Origin: a virus
IMG/VR virus record: IMGVR_UViG_3300032753_002463
Coordinates: 32,933 to 96,932 of that record
DNA: 64,000 nucleotides
Direction: 5' to 3' (one strand)
Part shown: in pieces, positions 28,386 through 36,525 of the stretch
Layout of the letters: the number at the start of each line of letters is the position of its first letter
Numbering within the stretch: position 1 is the first letter of the stretch
Notes under the pieces: model-generated
Told to the model about the DNA's origin: nothing
Database searches by the model: none
Seen by the model: only the letters and a program-made list of their open reading frames with translations
Position numbers and translations under genes: made by a program

Positions 28386-29090
28386 TCAAGATCCCCACTT
28401 TTTAGAAAAAATATCTTGAGCTTCGTATGTAAGAGAATATAATTCCTTTTCGTTAGTAACTATTTCTTTTGTTGTTTTACCTATAATATTATTATGATGC
28501 TCTACAATAGAAGTAGTTACTATCATATGATCTATATGAAATTTTTGAAGTGTCATTGCATAATCATTATCTGAATACCAATGAATAAAATTTTCGTCCA
28601 GGTCTCCTATTATATTATATATACTCCTTTTTTGAACAATACACCAACCAGAAATATGCTGTCTAATAACATAACCTTTAATTAGTCCACTATTAATTTG
28701 TATACCATATTGAGGTTGGGTTTTTGGACAGATCGGACTGAATGAGAGGTAATTAGGATTATATTCAGAAGCCTGAAATATTTTCGATGCCCAATTCTTT
28801 TTAAAAATTAGATCATTGTTGCAAAGTGCAACAAATTCAGAAATACCTTTCTTCCTACCTAAATTTAGGTATTTATGATATCCATAAGATGTATCAGGTC
28901 TTATTGTTTCTATTGTCATATTTGGCTTATGATATCCTTCCCAATAAATGTCTGGCTGTGATTCGACTACTACAACATTAAAGTTAACATCTTCCTCTGA
29001 TTCACCTAAACTTATTAAACTATTAACAGTTAATTTATGGCAATTATTATTTTTTGCATAGCTTACTATGACTACATCCATGTCTCTCAT
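28386..29090 (-). CDS. Glycosyltransferase family 2-type (GT-A fold)
   Basis: This 234-residue protein opens with MDVVIVSYAKNNNCHKLTVN, the nucleotide-binding beta1 of GT2 enzymes, then FNVVVVESQPDIYWEG, and the GT-A acidic motif region GISEFVALCNNDLIFKKNW at about 88-106, in which NND takes the place of DXD. A later acidic segment HWYSDNDYAMTLQKFH is likely the catalytic/acceptor ED motif. It is the last gene of the 13.7-kb glycan block; its start overlaps the KdsA stop. The sugar is unknown, but its location next to KDO synthesis genes suggests a glycan with an acidic sugar. Confidence 0.8.
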   Translation of the reverse strand: MRDMDVVIVSYAKNNNCHKLTVNSLISLGESEEDVNFNVVVVESQPDIYWEGYHKPNMTIETIRPDTSYGYHKYLNLGRKKGISEFVALCNNDLIFKKNWASKIFQASEYNPNYLSFSPICPKTQPQYGIQINSGLIKGYVIRQHISGWCIVQKRSIYNIIGDLDENFIHWYSDNDYAMTLQKFHIDHMIVTTSIVEHHNNIIGKTTKEIVTNEKELYSLTYEAQDIFSKKWGS

Positions 29091-29869
29091 TAGTCAAATT
29101 GTTTTTTTATAATTTCAGAAATAAGATAGGCTTCATTTGCCCATTTAATTCCATCATCGATGTGTAATATGGTCTCTTTATCCGAAAGAGACTTCTCGGG
29201 GGTAGTGTGTACCTCCATAAATATACCATCACCTCCAGATACAACTGCCTGCCTCATTAAAATTCTAGAGAGGGATTTATCTGATCCATGGGTTATTCCA
29301 GTAGATTGATTTGGTTTTTGTAAACTGTGTGTAGTATCTAAAATAACAGCGCATTGGCATGAATTCTTTAATCTTGGGATGGAAGTAGAATCTACTACTA
29401 AATCATTGTAACCAAAAGTAGTACCCCTTTCTGTAACCCAAACTGCAGAAGCCCCGGAAGATAATGCCTTTTCGACACTAAAAGCCATAGCTTCTGGACT
29501 CATAAATTGCCCTTTTTTAATATTAACTATCTTCCCTGTTTTACCAGCTGCAACAATTAGATCCGTTTGTCTACATAAAAAAGCTGGTATCTGAATAACA
29601 TCAACAAAATCTAATTCTAATAGATCTTCAACCGTATGTATATCAGTACAAATTTGTAGATTATATGCTATTTTAATTTTTCTAAGAATATCTATACTTT
29701 CTTTATAAGGTAATCCGGAAAAACTTTTTATACTTGTTCTATTTGCTTTTTTAAAGCTCGCTTTAAAATAGAAATTTATACCTAGGCTTAGATTATTTTT
29801 TAATCTTTTAGCGATAGACATTGTTATTTCTTCACTTTCTATTATACAGGGGCCTGCTATTAATTTCAT
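29090..29869 (-). CDS. kdsA: 3-deoxy-D-manno-octulosonate 8-phosphate synthase
   Basis: The 259 residues match the KdsA family throughout: LIAGPCIIES at 3-12, FKASFKKANR, IPAFLCRQTDL, KKGQFMSPEAM, ERGTTFGYNDLVVD, LDTTHSLQKPN and FMEVHTTPEKSLSDKE. It condenses arabinose-5-phosphate with phosphoenolpyruvate to make KDO-8-phosphate. Cys8 in AGPC, together with the His, Glu and Asp of the listed segments, is the metal-site set of the metal-dependent class; E. coli KdsA has Asn at the Cys position. It overlaps kdsD by four bases, giving two consecutive KDO steps. KdsB and KdsC are not in this window, so the pathway must be finished by the host or other phage genes. Confidence 0.95.
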   Translation of the reverse strand: MKLIAGPCIIESEEITMSIAKRLKNNLSLGINFYFKASFKKANRTSIKSFSGLPYKESIDILRKIKIAYNLQICTDIHTVEDLLELDFVDVIQIPAFLCRQTDLIVAAGKTGKIVNIKKGQFMSPEAMAFSVEKALSSGASAVWVTERGTTFGYNDLVVDSTSIPRLKNSCQCAVILDTTHSLQKPNQSTGITHGSDKSLSRILMRQAVVSGGDGIFMEVHTTPEKSLSDKETILHIDDGIKWANEAYLISEIIKKQFD

Positions 29870-30447
29870 ATTTGCGTTGATTTTTTATACAAATAACCTC
29901 CATGGTGACGTTTAGAATAATCTTCTTTAGTAAATTCTATTTTTTCCATTAATCCAACTACAATTAAATCACATATAATTGACATACATGTTGTCGATGT
30001 TGTAGGTGTTAACCCTAAAGGGCATATTTCATCTACTGGTCCATAAATAATAGAATAGTCACAAAGGGACTGAATTTCTGAATCTGGGGATCCCACTAAA
30101 GCGTATATTTCTATAATTGGTTGTAGTTCTTTACAGAGATGTATGAATTCAATAACCTCTCGAGTTTTTCCAGAATTTGATATTACAATAACAATATCAT
30201 TTTTATCAATCATTCCTAAATCTCCGTGCTGAGCTTCTGCAGGATGAATAAAAAAAGAAGGGGTCCCAGTAGAGCTTAATGTGGTTGCAAGAGTATGAGC
30301 AATCTGTCCAGCTTTGCCCATGCCGCAAGTAACTACCTTACCGCATCTACCAGGTATGGATAAAAGCTCGACTAATTTTTCTACTTGCTCTGTTGGGATT
30401 TTCTTAATAGCTTCTATTTCCTGATATATTAATTCCTTGAAGTTCAT
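29866..30447 (-). CDS. kdsD: Arabinose-5-phosphate isomerase, SIS-only KdsD
   Basis: The 193 residues hold one SIS domain with the family segments VTCGMGKAGQIAHTLATTLS, TPSFFIHPAEAQHGDLGMID, IVISNSGKTREV, PLGLTPTTSTT and a C-terminal FTKEDYSKRHHGG. Full-length KdsD/GutQ enzymes have two CBS domains after the SIS domain; these are missing here, as in the short API-like proteins. It makes arabinose-5-phosphate from ribulose-5-phosphate, the substrate of the neighbouring KdsA. The final His-His-Gly-Gly resembles the family's HPGG-type motif. The two genes together show dedicated KDO supply. Confidence 0.9.
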   Translation of the reverse strand: MNFKELIYQEIEAIKKIPTEQVEKLVELLSIPGRCGKVVTCGMGKAGQIAHTLATTLSSTGTPSFFIHPAEAQHGDLGMIDKNDIVIVISNSGKTREVIEFIHLCKELQPIIEIYALVGSPDSEIQSLCDYSIIYGPVDEICPLGLTPTTSTTCMSIICDLIVVGLMEKIEFTKEDYSKRHHGGYLYKKSTQI

Positions 30448-30493
30448 CTTTCATTATACAAATAATCGGATAAAAAGTTACAATTAAAAAAAA

Positions 30494-31492
30494 TTAGCGG
30501 ACAGATTTAATGCCTTGTAATACATCCATCCAATGATCACACATTTCGTGCATCATTTCTTCAAATGTATATACAGGTTCCCAATTTAATTGGCTTCTAA
30601 TTTTAGTAGAATCTCCCCTTAGATATGGTAATTCTTCAGGACGAAGAAATTTAGAATTTTGAACGATATAATTTTTATAATCTAATCCTAAATAAGAAAA
30701 AACAACATCACACATTTCCCTTACACTATGGGTTTCCATAGTAGAAACTACAAAATCATCAGCAACATCATTGTTTATTATCATGTGCATTGCCCTAACG
30801 TAATCTTTGGAATGTCCCCAATCCCGATAAGAATCCATATTGCCTAATTCTAAACTAGTGGATAACCCCAATTTAATTTCACAAGCACCCTTCACAACTT
30901 TATTGGTAACAAAATTTGAACCTCTTCGCGGAGACTCATGATTAAATAAGATACCATTACATGCGTGTAAACCATATGCTCTTCTATAATGCCTAACTAT
31001 ATTATAGCCAAAAACCTTACTACATCCATAGGGGGATACAGGGTTCATTGGTGTTGATTCCCTTTGAAAGAGATCCGGATCAACAGATAATCCAAACATC
31101 TCAGAGGAGCTTGCTTGGTAAAATTTTGCTTTTGGTACAATTCGTTTATAAGCTTCCAAAAGATTTATTACCCCAATTGAATTAGTCTGTACAGTATATT
31201 GGGGTATATCAAAGCTAATCCGAACATGGCTTTGAGCACCTATATTATAGATTTCATCAGGCTTAACTTCCGTTAAAATTTTTTCTATTGATGTTTGATC
31301 TGTTAGATCCCCGTAATGATTAAATAGGAGGGGGCTCGATAAAATCGGCATTAAACGGGCAGATTGATTCTCTGCTGTGGAATTTCTACGAATCATTCCA
31401 TGCACTTCATACCCAAGAGATAAAAGATATTGGGCAAGATAAGATCCATCCTGTCCATTTACACCAGTAATAAAAGCTTTTTTCCTCATCAA
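30494..31492 (-). CDS. gmd: GDP-mannose 4,6-dehydratase
   Basis: This 332-residue SDR-type enzyme shows the Gmd signature: FITGVNGQDGSYLAQYLLS at 6-24 (NADP-binding GxxGxxG), MIRRNST, HYGDLTD, YNIGAQSHVRISFD, the catalytic Ser-Ser-Glu and YGCSKVFGYNIVRHYRRAYG (Y-x3-K), and FNHESPRRGSNFVT, found in all Gmd proteins. It converts GDP-mannose to GDP-4-keto-6-deoxymannose, a precursor of GDP-fucose, GDP-rhamnose and GDP-perosamine. No GDP-fucose synthase is in the window; the classical SDR at 36526 lacks its motifs. Two fucosyltransferase-like genes downstream make a fucose route the best guess. Confidence 0.96.
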   Translation of the reverse strand: MMRKKAFITGVNGQDGSYLAQYLLSLGYEVHGMIRRNSTAENQSARLMPILSSPLLFNHYGDLTDQTSIEKILTEVKPDEIYNIGAQSHVRISFDIPQYTVQTNSIGVINLLEAYKRIVPKAKFYQASSSEMFGLSVDPDLFQRESTPMNPVSPYGCSKVFGYNIVRHYRRAYGLHACNGILFNHESPRRGSNFVTNKVVKGACEIKLGLSTSLELGNMDSYRDWGHSKDYVRAMHMIINNDVADDFVVSTMETHSVREMCDVVFSYLGLDYKNYIVQNSKFLRPEELPYLRGDSTKIRSQLNWEPVYTFEEMMHEMCDHWMDVLQGIKSVR

Positions 31493-32104
31493 TTAAACTT
31501 TTAATTTTATTCCTTTTTCTTTAAAAAATTTCATCTGTGTTAGATCAGGCCAATCATTGACAGTCCATTTAACTGGGACTGTATCTATTGCATTTTTTAA
31601 TTTTTCTAATCCTATTTTTGCAGTTTCTGGTGTCATATAATAATGATATCCCATCATATCAATATCTTGATCTCTCCATAAAATATCAGGGACCCTACCA
31701 TCATATGACATCTTTTTCAGAGTCTCTGCTGCTTCTGGATTATTAGTAAGAATAATTCCTCCCCTACCTAAATTCAGATGTTTTTTAAACTGAAAACTAA
31801 CATTCATAAAAGTTCCTGGAATATAGCTATCTTTTTTCCACAAAACTGCTGCATCTATAACATCATCCGTTAAATAATAATAATCCTCCCAATTTTCATC
31901 CTTCCAAAAAAGATCGAGCCCTAATTTATATGCTAACATAGGAATAGATAAATAGGTTCTTTTAGGTACATAAATAGAGCTAGCGTTAGTATACCTTAAA
32001 CAAAGTTCTACTCCGTGGGTACAACAATCTACAGCAATGGCATATTTAGATCCAAAAAAATTAGCTATAGATTCTTCGAAATTTTTAATGCTGTCAAATC
32101 CCAT
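31493..32104 (-). CDS. Shortened DegT/DnrJ-type PLP protein
   Basis: The 203 residues cover only the PLP-binding half of a DegT/DnrJ/EryC1 aminotransferase, which is normally about 370 residues. Seen are IAVDCCTHGVELCL (cofactor phosphate loop), the Asp of VIDAAVLW at about 84, and SFQFKKHLNLGRGG at 103-116, in which Lys108 should be the Schiff-base Lys. The large part usually between and the C-terminal domain are absent, but the frame is clean from start to stop. It overlaps none of its neighbours and follows gmd closely, as with perosamine or colitose enzymes. It is either a mini-aminotransferase or an inactivated remnant. Confidence 0.7.
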   Translation of the reverse strand: MGFDSIKNFEESIANFFGSKYAIAVDCCTHGVELCLRYTNASSIYVPKRTYLSIPMLAYKLGLDLFWKDENWEDYYYLTDDVIDAAVLWKKDSYIPGTFMNVSFQFKKHLNLGRGGIILTNNPEAAETLKKMSYDGRVPDILWRDQDIDMMGYHYYMTPETAKIGLEKLKNAIDTVPVKWTVNDWPDLTQMKFFKEKGIKLKV

Positions 32105-32105
32105 T

Positions 32106-32951
32106 TTATTTTATTTTTAATATTTTTTTCGTTTGCTCGATCATTGAAATTTGTAATGACTTATACTTCATCGATCTAATATAATTATCCTCTATTGCAC
32201 TTGTCATTGAAAAATAAGTTTCTGGTGTTATACTGTTACAAATTTCAATAATTTCTTCCAGACTTTTTGCATATAAAATTCCATCTATATTAAAAAAATC
32301 CCCTATGTTTTCCGGACCGTAATAAATAGGAATGGTCTTAGTTTGAAAACAGTCTATAATTTTTTCCGAGAAAGCGTTTCTAATTAAATTAGTATTTTCG
32401 ATTGCAAGGTGAAATTGACTATCGAAAAGAGGATTTTTACTTACGCCAAGAACTAATTTATCTTTATATTCAATATCATCTATAGGTGAATGTGTACTTA
32501 GATAGAACTTCTTTTCTGGTAAAATCTTATGCTTGGAATTAAATATATTCCATCTAACAATATATCCATCTAATAGAGGTAAATATTGGCTATTGTGCTT
32601 ATTACCAAAAATTCCAGAGATACTAAATTCTTTATCCTTGAATTCATAAGGTTGACTAATCCATGTTGTAGGAGTAATAGATAGTAGAGAATTAGGGTAT
32701 TGTTTTAATATATCCTCATGATAAGTGAAGATATAATCATAGCAATGCTGATATTCCTCTAGATATTGGAGCATTCTCTCCTTAAGATAATCAAATGGCT
32801 CCATTAAAGCTATGATCCTAAATTTACCATCCGGAGTAGGATCATAAGGTCCATGGTCAATGTATATTTCAACATCGGATTCATAATCAATATCGCATAG
32901 AAATGTAGACCCATTAGGAATCCAACTAGCGTTTATAGAGATTTTACTCAT
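32106..32951 (-). CDS. Fucosyltransferase-like, GT10 family
   Basis: The 281 residues end with the GT10 donor-binding signature: FHLAIENTNLIRNAFSEKII at about 181-200 followed by FQTKTIPIYYGPENIGDFF. These correspond to the 'F.L.FENS...Y.TEK' and 'PV.yG' segments of alpha-1,3-fucosyltransferases. The N-terminal half is the acceptor domain with no clear motif, and no membrane anchor is present, as in bacterial members. A GDP-fucose donor would fit the Gmd gene two genes downstream. It overlaps the dioxygenase gene by eight bases. Confidence 0.85.
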   Translation of the reverse strand: MSKISINASWIPNGSTFLCDIDYESDVEIYIDHGPYDPTPDGKFRIIALMEPFDYLKERMLQYLEEYQHCYDYIFTYHEDILKQYPNSLLSITPTTWISQPYEFKDKEFSISGIFGNKHNSQYLPLLDGYIVRWNIFNSKHKILPEKKFYLSTHSPIDDIEYKDKLVLGVSKNPLFDSQFHLAIENTNLIRNAFSEKIIDCFQTKTIPIYYGPENIGDFFNIDGILYAKSLEEIIEICNSITPETYFSMTSAIEDNYIRSMKYKSLQISMIEQTKKILKIK

Positions 32952-33846
32952 TCTCTAAATAGGTCTTTATATTATTGCTATCGTTACACCATTTAGAAGC
33001 ATACTTTCCTTCTAAAGGTCTGGAAAACATTGGATGATAGTGCTTATCACAGCCGCTAAAGAAATAGTGATTTGCTTGAGTTAAACGGGTTTTATTTAAA
33101 TCAGTAACACCCGGAACATTACATCCACCATGTAGCATATTTGATGCCCAGATTAAAGCTTGTCCTTTTTTTAATTTTACTATATATGGATTTGCTTTCT
33201 TAGCTTCCACTAGATCTATAATAAATTTTTCATATTTCTCATAATTTATTGCTTCTCCATTAGGTATATCATCAGGATGTGGTAATTTAAGATTGTGATA
33301 TTCATACGTGTTCCATTTATGACTACCAGGGACTATTCTTAATGAACCATTAGTTTCATCAACATCCTCAAAAGCAACCCAAACTCCAGCCATCCATAAA
33401 AAAGGAATTGTATGAAAATGTATAATATCACTATGTAGTGGCTGATTACTTCCTTTAATAAAATTGATAGTGGAAAAAGGAAATGGTTCTTTATCATATA
33501 AAAAGGTAAGGGTCTCTAATATTTTTTTATTCATTGTTAGATTAGCAATATTTTTACTTTTCCTCCAATGCTCAAAAATCCTCTTACTTTCACTATATGT
33601 AAAATGGTCTGCATGATATTTTGTTGCTTCGTCGATTAGTGCGGATTGCATATCACTAACAATATGCAATATTTCAGAATCCTTTAATTCTAGATCTATA
33701 ATTAAATATCCATCTTCGTGATATTTAATACACATCTCTTTTTGTTCTGGTGTTAGTACTGTATCATTTTCTAACAATTGGTAGAAAAAAGGAGATTCTA
33801 TCCATGGTATATCCAATAAATGCTTATCCGTGAAATAATTACTCAT
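32944..33846 (-). CDS. Phytanoyl-CoA dioxygenase (PhyH)-like 2-oxoglutarate enzyme
   Basis: The 300 residues show the Fe(II)/2-oxoglutarate dioxygenase facial triad of the PhyH family: HSD in QPLHSDIIHFHTIPFLWMAG (about residue 135), a distal His in MLHGGCNVPG and the 2-oxoglutarate Arg in NKTRLTQANHYFF. The central strand VWVAFEDVDETNGSLRIVPG matches the 'W.al.d.t..nG.l..iPGSH' pattern with SHKW following. Such enzymes hydroxylate small molecules or sugars and are common in phage and bacterial glycan clusters. The likely substrate here is a sugar or lipid part of the glycan. Confidence 0.88.
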   Translation of the reverse strand: MSNYFTDKHLLDIPWIESPFFYQLLENDTVLTPEQKEMCIKYHEDGYLIIDLELKDSEILHIVSDMQSALIDEATKYHADHFTYSESKRIFEHWRKSKNIANLTMNKKILETLTFLYDKEPFPFSTINFIKGSNQPLHSDIIHFHTIPFLWMAGVWVAFEDVDETNGSLRIVPGSHKWNTYEYHNLKLPHPDDIPNGEAINYEKYEKFIIDLVEAKKANPYIVKLKKGQALIWASNMLHGGCNVPGVTDLNKTRLTQANHYFFSGCDKHYHPMFSRPLEGKYASKWCNDSNNIKTYLENE

Positions 33847-34363
33847 AATTCATTAATTTTTTTCCTGATGCTAATATTCTTTCTTTTTCCCTTGCCTTAA
33901 TTGGTTTAGCTGGGCTACCTCCATAAACCATCCAAGGCTCTGTATCTTTAGTAACTAAAGAATTTGCACCAATGATACATCCTTCTCCAAGGGTTACTCC
34001 AGGCAAAACACTACAATTAACTCCTAATGTAGCATACCGCTTAAATATAACAGGTTTATTAATAACAGTCCTATATTCTATAGGAACAACAGGAGAGATC
34101 AGACCTTGTATAAAATCATCGGACGCGCAAACTATCCTACTACCAGATCCAATATTTGTAAAATCCTCCATTACTAATAATGCAGGTGCTCCTCCTATAA
34201 TAGAGACACTTGGCGCAATGTGAATATAATTACCCAGCTGTGCTTGTGTTGAAATATAAGTCCACGCATCGATAGCTATATGACTTCCAAGCTCAATTAA
34301 TTCAGGTCTTGAGATAATTGCAAGCTCACTAATTCTTACGTCTGTTCCAATTTTTTTATACAT
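33839..34363 (-). CDS. Hexapeptide-repeat acyltransferase (left-handed beta-helix)
   Basis: The 174 residues form several hexapeptide turns (LGSHIAIDAWTYISTQAQLG, IGSGSRIV, LGVNCSVLPGVTLGEGCIIG) and the C-terminal GGSPAKPIKAREKER that is typical of WbbJ/NodL-type O-acetyltransferases. The catalytic-type His is not obvious in this set. It would acetylate or acylate a sugar in the glycan made by this block. It sits between the FabH-like and dioxygenase genes with short overlaps, suggesting the acyl group and its sugar are handled together. Confidence 0.88.
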   Translation of the reverse strand: MYKKIGTDVRISELAIISRPELIELGSHIAIDAWTYISTQAQLGNYIHIAPSVSIIGGAPALLVMEDFTNIGSGSRIVCASDDFIQGLISPVVPIEYRTVINKPVIFKRYATLGVNCSVLPGVTLGEGCIIGANSLVTKDTEPWMVYGGSPAKPIKAREKERILASGKKLMNYE

Positions 34364-34377
34364 AACTAAATAATTTA

Positions 34378-35319
34378 TTAATAATCAATAACAATTGATC
34401 CCCAAGTCCACCCAGAGCCAATAGCGGTTAGTAATATTTTATCTCCTCTATCTATCTCCCCATTTATAATTGCTTCATGTAATGCAATTGGTATAGAAGC
34501 ACCAGCTAAATTAGCATATCTGTCCATCACAGTTTTTATTTGTTCGAATGGCATTTCTAATTGCTCTGCAATTATTTTTAAGATATTGATGCTTGGTTGA
34601 TGAGGTATTATCTTCTTTATATCTTTTACTGAAAGATTAGTTTCAAAAAGGACTGCACGGATTGAATTTGGTAGGGTTGAAATAGCTTGTTCCCAAACTT
34701 CTTTCCCCTTCATGATAAAGGGTCCTTCTAATGGCATGGTAAACCCTGTCATTCCTGTTCCCCCACCATTAGATTCAATTTTACTATAAATCCAACCACC
34801 ATTACTTTCTCCTAAAATAACTGCTCCTGCACCATCACCAAAAAATACACAATGCTGATCATTCCAATTAGTATGAGATGAATATGATTCTGTTGCTATT
34901 ATTAGTATATTATTAAAAGACTTAGAATTTATTAAGGAACTAGCTATTGACATAGCATAAACAAATCCAGAACAGACTGCATTAATATCAAAAGAGGGAA
35001 TATTTCTTTCCAATTTCAATTTATTGTGTATAGTACATGCAGTCGAGGGTGAAATTTTTTCGGGACTGGAGGTTGCAACTATTATCATGTCTATATCTTC
35101 TTTATCCATTTTTGCATTTTCCAAAGCTAGTAATGCGGATCTATACCCCATTTCAGAAACTGTTTCCTCTATTGAAGAAATCCTTCTTTCCTTTATTCCT
35201 AATTTATTAAATATCCATTCATCAGTAGTATTTACTTTCTGCGCAATGTCCTCATTTGTTAGGATCTTTGATGGCAAATATGACGATGTTCCTTTTATAC
35301 TAATGTTGGTGTATTTCAT
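34378..35319 (-). CDS. fabH: 3-oxoacyl-ACP synthase III-like (FabH)
   Basis: The 313 residues match KAS III over the full length: TTDEWIFNKLGIKERRI at 31-47, Cys116 in NAVCSGFVYAM, the GDGAGAVILG nucleotide/CoA segment, IIPHQPSINI (His) and RYANLAGASIP (Asn), i.e. the Cys-His-Asn triad is intact. KAS III enzymes start fatty-acid chains by condensing an acyl-CoA with malonyl-ACP. In this setting it more likely makes an acyl group for the acyltransferase next door, as in sugar-acylation clusters. A phage-encoded FabH is unusual. No ACP gene is visible nearby. Confidence 0.93.
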   Translation of the reverse strand: MKYTNISIKGTSSYLPSKILTNEDIAQKVNTTDEWIFNKLGIKERRISSIEETVSEMGYRSALLALENAKMDKEDIDMIIVATSSPEKISPSTACTIHNKLKLERNIPSFDINAVCSGFVYAMSIASSLINSKSFNNILIIATESYSSHTNWNDQHCVFFGDGAGAVILGESNGGWIYSKIESNGGGTGMTGFTMPLEGPFIMKGKEVWEQAISTLPNSIRAVLFETNLSVKDIKKIIPHQPSINILKIIAEQLEMPFEQIKTVMDRYANLAGASIPIALHEAIINGEIDRGDKILLTAIGSGWTWGSIVIDY

Positions 35320-35322
35320 AAT

Positions 35323-36117
35323 CTATAGTTTTATCCAGGATTCTGGTATAATATCAGTGTCTATATAACCAGGATCATTAGTTCCAAACCATTTTCCAGG
35401 GGTAACTACTTTTTTAACCGGATTTTTATTTAACCAAGCTCCCCACCAAGAAAAACTCGAGCTTGATATAATATTATGATCGCACATAGACATTAAAAAA
35501 AGTTCAATATAATCCTTATCCGAGATAAATACGAAATTATCCCCTTTGAAGTTAGCCCTAGCATAATCAGGGTCATCGCTAAAAACCAAATAAGTTTTTG
35601 CCTGGATAATATCCATAGCAGATTTGTACCATTCTATCGTCTTAGTATGATGTTTACTACTTTGGTCTAAAGAATAGTCCCCGCGTCGAACATGAATTGC
35701 ACAAGTACCATCACCTAAAAATTGTTTATATTTTTCTATCTTCTCTAGTACAAATTCAGATGGCTCGAAAAGGTTTAATATATAATTTCTGTTAGTAAAA
35801 TATTTCTCTGTCTGGAAGTAGCCATGATAAATTGTTCCATCAACAAATTTAATAGGAACAAAATGAAATGGGCAAATAATCTTATTAGTAAAGATACCCT
35901 GTGTTTCCCAATGAAAATTTTTAAAAATCTTCAAATAGTCTTGTGTTGATACATCGGATGTTGGATATACACGGGCCCTATCATTTTGAACCTTAGCTAA
36001 ATGAGATTCCACATTAGGAAATACTGCCTTAGTATTATTTGCTAATGCAGTATTTTCTATTGCAGCAATAACAAACATCATATTGCCTAATCCTCCGAGT
36101 ATATTACCTCCTATCAT
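35323..36117 (-). CDS. Fucosyltransferase, GT11 family
   Basis: The 264 residues have the GT11 (alpha-1,2-fucosyltransferase) signature set: GGLGNMMFVIAA at 8-19, the donor-binding AIHVRRGDYS, LVFSDDPDYARANF and SSFSWWGAWLNKNPVKKVVT. The double Trp-Gly motif and HxRRGD are definitive for this family. With the GT10-like gene at 32106 it makes two fucosyltransferase-like enzymes in the block, implying a glycan with two fucose-type residues. It overlaps the cupin gene by four bases. Confidence 0.92.
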   Translation of the reverse strand: MIGGNILGGLGNMMFVIAAIENTALANNTKAVFPNVESHLAKVQNDRARVYPTSDVSTQDYLKIFKNFHWETQGIFTNKIICPFHFVPIKFVDGTIYHGYFQTEKYFTNRNYILNLFEPSEFVLEKIEKYKQFLGDGTCAIHVRRGDYSLDQSSKHHTKTIEWYKSAMDIIQAKTYLVFSDDPDYARANFKGDNFVFISDKDYIELFLMSMCDHNIISSSSFSWWGAWLNKNPVKKVVTPGKWFGTNDPGYIDTDIIPESWIKL

Positions 36118-36524
36118 AAAAAAACCTTATCTAACTTTTGGCCCTCATATGGTCCAGTTTTATATTCATAAACAACAGTATTATCTTCTAAGATTTCATA
36201 CGTATGTCCTCCATAGAGAGTAAAACTTGCATCCCCTGGATATAATATTGGTTCTGCTATAAGACTACCGTCGAGATCATAAAATTTACATTTCACGCTT
36301 CCCCTAATTACTACCCAAGATTCCTGTGCTATTTGTGCTTCATAAGACCTTTTTTTTGTTATATGCTTATGTGCAGGAAATGTTTTTCCATTTTCCATTA
36401 ATAAAGTAGCACATTGTATGAAATTATCAGGAGGCACTATTTCAGTTCTTCCTGTTATTTCTGATAATCTATTAATGATATGCAGTAGTTTATTTTCTTC
36501 TACTCTTGAATATATATTTTCCAT
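36114..36524 (-). CDS. Cupin-fold protein
   Basis: The 136 residues fold as a small cupin. The first metal-site-like segment is TFPAHKHITKKRSYEAQIAQ with two His and a Glu, then ESWVVIRGSVKCKFYD, and the second part is YPGDASFTLYGGHTYEILED with a His. It resembles WxcM/FdtA- or WbuC-type sugar cupins, which isomerise or bind nucleotide sugars, but the FdtA-specific motif was not identified. Its spot between the GT11 and SDR genes with tiny overlaps fits a sugar-modifying role. Confidence 0.75.
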   Translation of the reverse strand: MENIYSRVEENKLLHIINRLSEITGRTEIVPPDNFIQCATLLMENGKTFPAHKHITKKRSYEAQIAQESWVVIRGSVKCKFYDLDGSLIAEPILYPGDASFTLYGGHTYEILEDNTVVYEYKTGPYEGQKLDKVFL

Positions 36525-36525
36525 A

